Below, one piece after another: positions 1-5,136 of a DNA stretch of 5,427 bases (position 1 is the stretch's first letter; every line of letters starts with the position of its first letter). This stretch comes from UBA7803 sp041608775 (lineage in GTDB: Bacteria; Pseudomonadota; Gammaproteobacteria; Pseudomonadales; Azotimanducaceae), in assembly GCA_041608775.1 (NCBI GenBank), contig JBFISC010000226.1, forward strand, positions 1 through 5,427, given 5' to 3'. A program made the position numbers and the translations under genes. The notes under the pieces were generated by a model. The model saw only the letters and a program-made list of their open reading frames with translations, ran no database searches and had not been told where the DNA came from.

Positions 1-2254
1 GATGCGCCGTCTCGATGACGGAGCGGATGAGCCGCGTCACGGCCTCGTTGCCCTCGTCGAACAGCCCTTTGAGCCGGGCCGAATCGCGATCGACGCCGAG
101 CACGAGCTGCGTCAGATCGTTGCTGCCGATCGAGAAGCCGTCGAAGTGGCGGGCGAACTCGTCGACGAGAATCACGTTGTTCGGGATCTCGCACATGACA
201 TAGACCTCGACACCACCGCGCCCGCGCTCGAGCCCGTGCTGCGCCATGCACGCCAGCACCTTGCGGGCTTCGTCCACCCGACGGCAGAACGGGATCATGA
301 GCTTGACGTTGTTGAAACCCATGCTGTCGCGAACCCGGCACATCGCCGCGCACTCCAGGGCGAAACCCGCCTCGTAGGCCGGGTGTGCGTAGCGGGCCGC
401 GCCGCGGAAACCGAGCATTGGGTTCGGCTCCTCCGGCTCGAAGTCGCGGCCGCCGAGCAGGCGCGCGTACTCGTTGGTCTTGAAGTCCGACAGGCGCACG
501 ATGACCGGTTTCGGGTAGAACGCCGCAGCGATGGTGGCTACCCCTTCCGCCAGGGTGCTGACGAAGTACTCGGCAGGGTCGCGGTGACCCTCGGCGAGCT
601 TCAGCAGCGCGGCGCGATCCTCCTCGCTGGTGATCTTCTGCGGCTCTGCCGCCGCCATCGGATGAACGCGGACGTGCTCGTTGATGATGAACTCCAGCCG
701 CGCGAGACCGACGCCGTCCGCCGGCAGGCCGGCAACGCGGAACGCGATGTCCGGGTTGCCCACGTTCAGCATCAGCGCGGTCTTCGGTCGTGGCAGGTCG
801 GAGAGATCGGTCTCCGTGCACTCGAAGTTGAGGATGCCGGCATAAATGCGGCCGGTTTCACCTTCACAGCAGACAACGCTCACCTCGTCGCCGTCCGACA
901 GGGTCGTGGTGGCATCGCCGCAGCCGACCACGGCGGGAATGTCCAGCTCCCGCGCGACGATGGCGGCATGGCAGGTCCGGCCGCCGCTGTCGGTGACCAG
1001 GGCGCCGGCGTGGCGCATCACGGTGCCCCAGTCCGGGGTCGTGGTCGTCGCCACGAGGATTTCCCCGGGCTCGAATCTGCTCAAGTCGCTCGGATCACGG
1101 ATCAGCCTCACGCGCCCGCTGGCGATGCTCTGGCCTACGGCTCTGCCCTGGGACAGCACCTGACCGCGTTCCAGCAGGCGGTAGCTCCTGAGCAGGTCCG
1201 GATGGTGTCTGGAAGCGACCGTTTCCGGGCGCGCCTGGACCACGTAGAGGCTGTCGTCCAGGCCGTCGCGCGCCCACTCGATGTCCATCGGCACTGGGCG
1301 GCCGGCGCGCTCCGAGTAGTGGGTTTCGATGCGCACGGCCATCTCGGCGAGCCGGACGGCCTCTTCGTCGCTGATGGCGTAGCGGTTGCGCAGCTCGAGC
1401 GGGGTCGGCTCGGTGCGGGTCGCGTTGCTGTCGCCGCCATCGGCATAGACCATGCGGATCGTCTTGCTGCCGCGTCGGCGGCGGATCACGTGGCGATAAC
1501 CCTTTGCCAGCGTCGGCTTGTGCAGGTACATCTCGTCGGGATCCACCGCGCCCTGGACGATGGTCTCGCCCAGCCCGTAGGCGGCCGTGATCAGGACGAC
1601 GTCGCGGAAACCCGTTTCGGTGTCGAGGGTGAACATCACCCCGCTCGCGCCGAGATCGGATCGGACCATCTTCATCACGCCGACCGAGAGCGCGACATCG
1701 GCGTGGTCGAAACCGTTGTTGATCCGGTACTGCACGGCGCGGTCCGTGAACAGGCTGGCCATGCAGCGCCGGCAGGCTTCCACCAGCCGGGGCCCGCCGG
1801 GGACGTTCAGAAAGCTGTCGTGCTGACCGGCAAAGCTCGCTTGCGGCAGATCCTCGGCGGTCGCCGAGCTGCGCACTGCCACCGTCATCTCCGCGCCGTA
1901 CTCGTCGGCAAGACGCTGCTGGGCAGCCTCGATCTCCGCCTCCAGCCCGTCGGGCAGACGCGCTTCCCGTACCAGCCGGCGGCATTCCGCGGCGGCGCGA
2001 TGGAGCGCGTCGGGATCATCACCGCCGCCGAGCGGTGCGAGGAGCTTCTCGAGCGGCGCCGCCAGACCGTTCTCCTGAATCAGCGCCCGGTAGGCGTCGG
2101 CGGTGATGGCGTAGCCGTTCGGCACCGGCACGTCCTGGGCCCCAAGCGCCCGGTACATCTCGCCGACAGACGCGTTCTTGCCCCCGACGAGTCCGACGTC
2201 GTCGTTGCCGAGCTCCGAGAACCAGCGGATGTAGCGTGCGGAAGCTCCGCTCAT
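1..2254 (-). CDS. ppsA: Phosphoenolpyruvate synthase (PEP synthase, EC 2.7.9.2), C-terminus missing
   Basis: This cytoplasmic enzyme converts pyruvate + ATP + water to PEP + AMP + phosphate, the entry step of gluconeogenesis from pyruvate. The 751 visible codons align along their length with E. coli PpsA (about 792 aa). The N-terminal ATP-binding domain has GGKNAS at residues 24-29 and VRSSATAEDLP near 119-130. The swivelling phosphohistidine domain has GGRTCHAAI with the catalytic His429 (E. coli His421) and the neighbouring Thr427, the position targeted by the PSRP regulatory kinase in E. coli. The TIM-barrel PEP/pyruvate domain has LARLEFIIN near 520, VRLSDFKTNEY near 585 and GSNDLTQL at 710-717. 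About 40 residues, including the expected catalytic Cys of the GICGQGPSD-type motif, lie beyond base 1. The ATG overlaps the upstream cytochrome stop as ATGA and has no clear Shine-Dalgarno sequence of its own, which suggests translational coupling. The family assignment is very secure; the truncation is a window edge, not a mutation. Confidence 0.97.
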   Translation of the reverse strand, partial: MSGASARYIRWFSELGNDDVGLVGGKNASVGEMYRALGAQDVPVPNGYAITADAYRALIQENGLAAPLEKLLAPLGGGDDPDALHRAAAECRRLVREARLPDGLEAEIEAAQQRLADEYGAEMTVAVRSSATAEDLPQASFAGQHDSFLNVPGGPRLVEACRRCMASLFTDRAVQYRINNGFDHADVALSVGVMKMVRSDLGASGVMFTLDTETGFRDVVLITAAYGLGETIVQGAVDPDEMYLHKPTLAKGYRHVIRRRRGSKTIRMVYADGGDSNATRTEPTPLELRNRYAISDEEAVRLAEMAVRIETHYSERAGRPVPMDIEWARDGLDDSLYVVQARPETVASRHHPDLLRSYRLLERGQVLSQGRAVGQSIASGRVRLIRDPSDLSRFEPGEILVATTTTPDWGTVMRHAGALVTDSGGRTCHAAIVARELDIPAVVGCGDATTTLSDGDEVSVVCCEGETGRIYAGILNFECTETDLSDLPRPKTALMLNVGNPDIAFRVAGLPADGVGLARLEFIINEHVRVHPMAAAEPQKITSEEDRAALLKLAEGHRDPAEYFVSTLAEGVATIAAAFYPKPVIVRLSDFKTNEYARLLGGRDFEPEEPNPMLGFRGAARYAHPAYEAGFALECAAMCRVRDSMGFNNVKLMIPFCRRVDEARKVLACMAQHGLERGRGGVEVYVMCEIPNNVILVDEFARHFDGFSIGSNDLTQLVLGVDRDSARLKGLFDEGNEAVTRLIRSVIETAH

Positions 2255-2568
2255 GGCGCGCCGGAGGTCAGGCGCTCTGCCAGAGAACGAAGGGCCGCGT
2301 CGCTGGTATCGCCGAGCTGCAACGGCGGATGGGGCTTGCTGCCCGCGACGATTTCCTTGAGCCGTGCCGTCACGGCGGTGCTGTCTTTGCCGGCGAGACT
2401 CATCGGGCCGGCATGACAGGTCAGGCAGGAATCCACGGCGGGCGCGGGACCGGTCTCTGAGGGCTCGGCGGCCGCGCTGAGCTGCGCCGGTCCGGCGCCG
2501 GCATCGCAGCCGATCAGCATGGCGAGCAGCAGCGGCGTCAGGATCAGGCTCGGTCCGAAGTGGGTCAT
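2251..2568 (-). CDS. Small monohaem cytochrome c lipoprotein, inner-membrane anchored (predicted)
   Basis: The product has 105 aa. Residues 1-20 form a lipoprotein signal peptide with lipobox LIGC, giving lipidated Cys21. Asp22 follows; Asp at +2 is the known inner-membrane retention signal in enterobacteria, so anchoring to the periplasmic face of the inner membrane is inferred. A low-complexity Ala/Pro/Ser/Glu linker (about 23-46) leads to one haem c site, CLTCH at 48-52. The rest (53-105) is short and helical-looking and resembles the C-terminal part of class I c553/FccA-type cytochromes (LAGK near 58-61, an L..I..G stretch near 70-76, SD..L..LA..L near 89-100). Met56 lies only four residues after His52, while His80 (KPHPP) sits where such proteins usually carry the distal Met, so the sixth haem ligand is uncertain. 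A strong AAGGAGGAA Shine-Dalgarno supports the ATG start. The gene lies 37 nt after the CBS gene and overlaps ppsA by 4 nt. A role as periplasmic electron shuttle is inferred; the subfamily is not recognised. Confidence 0.85.
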   Translation of the reverse strand: MTHFGPSLILTPLLLAMLIGCDAGAGPAQLSAAAEPSETGPAPAVDSCLTCHAGPMSLAGKDSTAVTARLKEIVAGSKPHPPLQLGDTSDAALRSLAERLTSGAP

Positions 2569-2573
2569 GTCGA

Positions 2574-2582
2574 TTCCTCCTT
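2574..2582 (-). promoter_or_regulatory. Strong Shine-Dalgarno site of the cytochrome lipoprotein gene
   Basis: On the minus strand the sequence reads AAGGAGGAA, then 5 nt, then the ATG at 2568-2566. It is the best ribosome binding site in the operon. It fixes this start and implies that the cytochrome, and ppsA coupled to it by a 4-nt overlap, can be translated well independently of the upstream genes. Confidence 0.85.
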
Positions 2583-2605
2583 GATGGGTGAGGCGGCTGG
2601 CCGGA

Positions 2606-3019
2606 TCACGGTCCGGCGAACCAGGGTTCCTGGGTGAACGCGCCGAGCACGTCGCGGCGGCTGATCAACCCGACCAGGCGGCCTTCTTCGACCACCGGGC
2701 ATCGATGCAGCGGGGACTCGGCGAACAGCTCGGCGGCATCCATCAGGTTGTCGTCCGGGTGCATGGTTCGGACCTCCCGCGTCATGCAGCGCGCTACCGG
2801 CCCGCCACTCTCGTCGTGATATCCGGCCTGCAGCACCGTGCGGATGCAGTCGCGCTCGGTGAGCATGCCCACGAGCCGGCCGGCGTCGTCCACGACCGGC
2901 ATGCCGGAGAGATTGCGAGCGATCAGAGTCCGCACCGCGCGCAGCAGCTCGACGTCCTCGCGCACGGTCACCAGATTGGTCTGCATGTAGTCCCTGACTC
3001 GAAGCGTTCGTTTTGCCAT
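2606..3019 (-). CDS. Small protein of two tandem CBS domains (Bateman module)
   Basis: This 137-aa soluble protein consists almost entirely of two CBS domains, at about residues 8-62 and 77-128. Each has the typical ending: GMPVVDDAGRLVGMLTERD (39-57) and CPVVEEGRLVGLISRRD (107-123). The VGMLTERD and VGLISRRD strands carry the Thr/Ser and Asp that contact ribose and phosphate in nucleotide-binding CBS pairs. In other proteins such modules bind AMP, ADP, ATP, SAM or NAD(H); which ligand applies here cannot be read. No DNA-binding, transporter or enzymatic domain is fused, so it probably acts on a partner protein. The ATG at 3019 follows a GAGGGAG Shine-Dalgarno that overlaps the nqrF stop codon, 11 nt after nqrF. 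Lying between an NADH-oxidising subunit and an ATP-to-AMP enzyme, it could sense adenylate or NAD(H) state, but that is inference. Confidence 0.93.
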   Translation of the reverse strand: MAKRTLRVRDYMQTNLVTVREDVELLRAVRTLIARNLSGMPVVDDAGRLVGMLTERDCIRTVLQAGYHDESGGPVARCMTREVRTMHPDDNLMDAAELFAESPLHRCPVVEEGRLVGLISRRDVLGAFTQEPWFAGP

Positions 3020-3025
3020 GAGCTG

Positions 3026-3032
3026 CTCCCTC
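3026..3032 (-). promoter_or_regulatory. Shine-Dalgarno of the CBS gene overlapping the nqrF stop
   Basis: The minus strand reads TGAGGGAGCAGCTC followed by ATG. The GAGGGAG core shares bases with the TGA stop of nqrF and lies 6 nt from the start. It supports the start at 3019 and reinitiation by ribosomes finishing nqrF. Confidence 0.75.
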
Positions 3033-4242
3033 AGCCGCCGAAGTCGTCGAGCATGATGCTGTCCCGATCCACGCTCAGGTCCTCCAGCATGGTCATCACG
3101 GCCCGCGTCATGACCGGGGGCCCGCAGAGATAGTACTCCGCCTCCTCCGGCGCGGGGTGGTGTGCCAGGTAGCGGTCCAGCAACACCCGGTGAATGAAGC
3201 CGGTGGGGCCGTCCCAGGGCTCGTTTCCGGGTTCCGACAGCGCCGCGCAATAGCGGAAGTTGTCGTGGCGTCGAGCGAGCGCCTCGAACTCCTCGCGGTA
3301 GCAGAGCTCCCGGCGCGAGCGCACCCCGTACCAGAAGCTGATCGGCATGTCCGCGTTCCTGCTCAATAGATCCAGGATCATGGCCCGCATCGGCGCGACC
3401 CCGGCGCCGCCGCCGACGAAGATCTTCTCGCGATCGGTGTCCAGCAGGTGGAACGTGCCGAAAGGGCCGGACAGCGGGACGCTCTGCCCGGGTCGTAGGG
3501 TGAACGCCCAGGACGAAACCCTGCCAGGCGGGGTGTCTTCCGGCGCCTTTGGAGGTGGCAGCGCGAGCCGTATCACCAGCTTGATGATGCCCTTCTCCCC
3601 CGGGTGGCTTGCCAGCGAGTAGGCGCGGAAGGTGGGCTCCGGGATGGTCACGGACAGCGGGCGGAGCGGCTCCCAGTCGGCACGGAACGCGTCGGGCACG
3701 GCAACGGCCGCCAGGTCGACGCGGCCGGGCGGCGCTTCCAGCAGCACGTAGTCGCCGGCCCGATAGCTCAGGTTCCGGTCGGGCGGCGGCGCCAGCGACA
3801 GCTCCACCAGGAGCGGCGCGAGGAAACGGCTGGTTTCCAGCGTCGCGCTCCAGGGGCGGGCCGCCATGATCTCGGGCGGCAGCTCGATGGCCAGATCTTC
3901 GCGCACCGTGACCATGCAGGCGAGCCGGATTCCGGCGGCGATGTCGCTGGGCCGAAGGTGGTTCTGCTCCGCCGGCAGCAGGGGGCCCGCGCCGCTGATC
4001 ACCCGCACGCGGCATTGCCCGCAGCTGCCGCGGCCGCCGCAGGCGGCCGGCAGCGCGATGTCGGCATCCGCCAGCGACTGCAGCAGCCGGTCTCCGGTCT
4101 CCGCCTCGATGGTGCGCTGACCGTTGATGTCGACGCTGACGGTGCCTTCCGGCATGAGCGCGTGGCGGGCCGCCAGCACCACGGCGGCCAGCGCCACCAC
4201 GACGGCGGTGAACAACAGCATGGCGATGGCGATTTCCAGCAC
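3031..4242 (-). CDS. nqrF: Na+-translocating NADH:quinone reductase subunit F (NADH-, FAD- and [2Fe-2S]-binding)
   Basis: The 403-aa product is full length for NqrF (V. cholerae about 408 aa). NqrF takes hydride from NADH onto FAD and passes electrons to a [2Fe-2S] cluster on the cytoplasmic face. One N-terminal membrane helix spans about residues 3-25. A plant-type ferredoxin domain (about 33-125) carries the four cluster cysteines Cys68, Cys74, Cys77 and Cys109. A ferredoxin-reductase-type FAD domain (about 130-265) has RAYSLAS at 206-212. The NADH domain has GGGAGVAP at 277-284 and CGPP at 373-376, and the protein ends in the family signature DDFGG. No key residue is missing. The start is GTG at 4242, with GAGGG 9 nt upstream, just after the nqrC stop. 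In canonical nqrABCDEF operons nqrD and nqrE lie between nqrC and nqrF; here only 12 nt separate them. apbE and nqrM do not follow; a CBS gene does. Confidence 0.95.
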   Translation of the reverse strand: MLEIAIAMLLFTAVVVALAAVVLAARHALMPEGTVSVDINGQRTIEAETGDRLLQSLADADIALPAACGGRGSCGQCRVRVISGAGPLLPAEQNHLRPSDIAAGIRLACMVTVREDLAIELPPEIMAARPWSATLETSRFLAPLLVELSLAPPPDRNLSYRAGDYVLLEAPPGRVDLAAVAVPDAFRADWEPLRPLSVTIPEPTFRAYSLASHPGEKGIIKLVIRLALPPPKAPEDTPPGRVSSWAFTLRPGQSVPLSGPFGTFHLLDTDREKIFVGGGAGVAPMRAMILDLLSRNADMPISFWYGVRSRRELCYREEFEALARRHDNFRYCAALSEPGNEPWDGPTGFIHRVLLDRYLAHHPAPEEAEYYLCGPPVMTRAVMTMLEDLSVDRDSIMLDDFGG

Positions 4243-4251
4243 GGCGCCGGT

Positions 4252-4256
4252 CCCTC
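4252..4256 (-). promoter_or_regulatory. Shine-Dalgarno of nqrF overlapping the nqrC stop
   Basis: The minus strand reads TGAGGGACCGGCGCC followed by GTG. GAGGG begins inside the TGA stop of nqrC and lies 9 nt before the GTG start of nqrF. It supports the GTG start and tight coupling of the two subunits. Confidence 0.65.
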
Positions 4257-5043
4257 AGGGCGCCGTCAGGGCGGCCGGGTTCCGGCGCAGCCGCTGCAGC
4301 AGCGGACCGTAGCCGTCCGGGCCCAGCCAGCGCTGGACCAGATCCCCCACCGCCAGACTGGTCAACGATGCACCGGAGATCAGGTCGATCTGGTAGGCCC
4401 GATCCTGGGGCTTGCGCGCGACCCCGATGCGGACCTCGCCGGAGGGGTCGATGGTGCGCCTGCCGATCCAGGCGCCGAGCCAGGCCGGATCCTCGATGCG
4501 GTCGCCGATGCCGGGCGTTTCTCCATGCCGGTAGATGATCAGGGCGGCGACGGTCACCAGATCTTCTTCGAGCGCCAGATAGCCCTGGATGGTGGACCAC
4601 ATGCCCGTGCCGTCGACGGGCAGCACCAGCCGCCGCAGGGCGCCTTCCTGCCAGACGAGGTAGATGGGGACGTAGCGTAGCCGGTCCGCTGCGGCCGGAT
4701 CGGCGCTGGACCAGTGATCGTAGCTCCAGGGGTCGGTGAACATCGCCGGCTCGGTGAACTCCCCCGAGGGCAGGTCGACGATTCGGGCATCGAGGTCGAG
4801 AAAGGCAGCCACCACGGCAGCGTTGTCGAGATCCGCGGCCGTCATGCCGGCCGCGTCCACGATCGCCCGGTTCCGTTCGACCTGGGTCCAGGCCTGCTGC
4901 ATCGGCCGCAGCAGATAGACGGAGCTGGCGACCATGGCCGAGCACACCAAGGCCACGGCCGCGGCGGTGAGCAGCGTGCGGGTAATGCTCTCGGTCTTCA
5001 GTGCCGCCTCCAGGGCGTCGCCCGACGGTGGCCATCCTGACAA
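4255..5043 (-). CDS. nqrC: Na+-translocating NADH:quinone reductase subunit C (covalent FMN subunit)
   Basis: The product is 262 aa, close to the usual 255-270 aa. NqrC carries an FMN covalently bound to Thr in its periplasmic domain and relays electrons inside the NQR complex. The sequence shows one N-terminal membrane helix (about 21-46) and a periplasmic FMN-binding domain. Conserved NqrC features are VPIYLV (125-130), GMWSTIQGYLALE (147-159) and HGETPGIG (173-180) followed by DPAW, which separates it from RnfG. The flavinylation motif SGASLTS is at 223-229, with Thr228 the predicted FMN acceptor, and WLGPDGYGP is at 239-247. ApbE would be needed for flavinylation and is not in the window. 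The start is uncertain. The only ATG/GTG/TTG-class start before the membrane helix is TTG at 5043, with poor ribosome-binding context. A CTG at 5001 has a strong GGAGG 5 nt upstream and would give a 248-aa protein. As first gene of the operon it stands alone, without nqrA or nqrB before it. Confidence 0.94.
   Translation of the reverse strand: MSGWPPSGDALEAALKTESITRTLLTAAAVALVCSAMVASSVYLLRPMQQAWTQVERNRAIVDAAGMTAADLDNAAVVAAFLDLDARIVDLPSGEFTEPAMFTDPWSYDHWSSADPAAADRLRYVPIYLVWQEGALRRLVLPVDGTGMWSTIQGYLALEEDLVTVAALIIYRHGETPGIGDRIEDPAWLGAWIGRRTIDPSGEVRIGVARKPQDRAYQIDLISGASLTSLAVGDLVQRWLGPDGYGPLLQRLRRNPAALTAP
5004..5011 (-). promoter_or_regulatory. Possible ribosome binding site indicating a CTG start for nqrC
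   Basis: The minus strand reads GGAGGCGG followed by CACTG, putting a CTG codon (5001-4999) 5 nt after GGAGG. This codon is residue 15 of the longer reading and lies just before the membrane helix, about where many NqrC proteins begin. The TTG at 5043 has only GGACGGG directly abutting it. CTG starts are rare and GGAGG also occurs by chance in GC-rich coding DNA, so this is a candidate only. Confidence 0.35.
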
Positions 5044-5088
5044 CCCGTCCGCGAATCCGCCCTACGTGGATATCACAATGCTTTCGTT

Positions 5089-5115
5089 TCGGCAGGCTGC
5101 TAGATTCCGTGCCGA
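5089..5115. repeat. Inverted repeat TCGGCA-N15-TGCCGA around the possible -10 (candidate operator)
   Basis: Two perfect 6-bp arms, TCGGCA at 5089-5094 and TGCCGA at 5110-5115, have centres 21 bp apart, about two helical turns. They bracket the TAGATT hexamer of the possible cytochrome promoter. Spacing and position fit a dimeric regulator site, but 6-bp arms separated by 15 nt can arise by chance. Confidence 0.3.
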
Positions 5116-5122
5116 CAAACGC

Positions 5123-5127
5123 GAGGT
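5123..5127 (+). promoter_or_regulatory. Shine-Dalgarno of the multihaem cytochrome gene
   Basis: GAGGT lies 9 nt upstream of the ATG at 5137. Another ATG at 5130 sits closer to this site, but its frame does not contain the haem motifs, so 5137 is the chosen start. Confidence 0.6.
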
Positions 5128-5136
5128 CAATGGGTA

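Larger units (their letters stand above)
5044..5136. promoter_or_regulatory. Divergent intergenic region, likely holding both promoters
   Basis: This 93-bp gap separates the minus-strand nqrC-ppsA operon from the plus-strand multihaem cytochrome gene and is less GC-rich than the flanking coding DNA, notably at 5068-5120. Promoters for both directions are expected here. On the plus strand TAGATT (5101-5106) is a possible -10 element matching the consensus at 4 of 6 positions, but no good -35 lies at 16-18 bp. On the minus strand no convincing sigma-70 pair was found. The promoters may therefore depend on an activator or use another sigma factor. Confidence 0.45.

Noticed and set aside
1..24. 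ppsA as a truncated pseudogene
   Set aside because: The frame is intact to the window edge with all expected motifs; the missing C-terminus is due to the window boundary.
1095..1985. Minus-strand open frame of 296 codons inside ppsA
   Set aside because: It is a different frame of the same strand as ppsA and is Arg/Gly-rich without motifs; ppsA explains this stretch.
2..2416. Plus-strand open frame of 804 codons
   Set aside because: It lies opposite ppsA, which has unmistakable family motifs along its length. The frame is open because GC-rich DNA with strong third-position bias rarely has stops on the complementary strand. Its Arg/His/Ala/Gly-rich product shows no domain.
2569..2605. Possible terminator between the CBS gene and the cytochrome gene
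   Set aside because: The 37-nt gap shows no stable hairpin followed by a T-run on the minus strand; it carries the Shine-Dalgarno of the next gene.
3604..4680. Plus-strand open frame of 358 codons
   Set aside because: It is antisense to nqrF and nqrC, low in hydrophobic residues and rich in Arg, Gln, Gly and His, with no recognisable motif; a shadow of the real genes.
2606..5035. Minus-strand open frame of 809 codons whose end equals the CBS protein
   Set aside because: Only the last 137 codons are real. The earlier part is an out-of-frame reading of nqrC and nqrF with Arg/Pro/Ala-rich composition. The CBS gene has its own Shine-Dalgarno and ATG at 3019.
4255..5043. RnfG rather than NqrC
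   Set aside because: HGETPGIG followed by DPAW, the GMWSTIQGYLALE stretch and the C-terminal WLGPDGYGP are NqrC features, and the neighbour is NqrF, not RnfD or RnfE.
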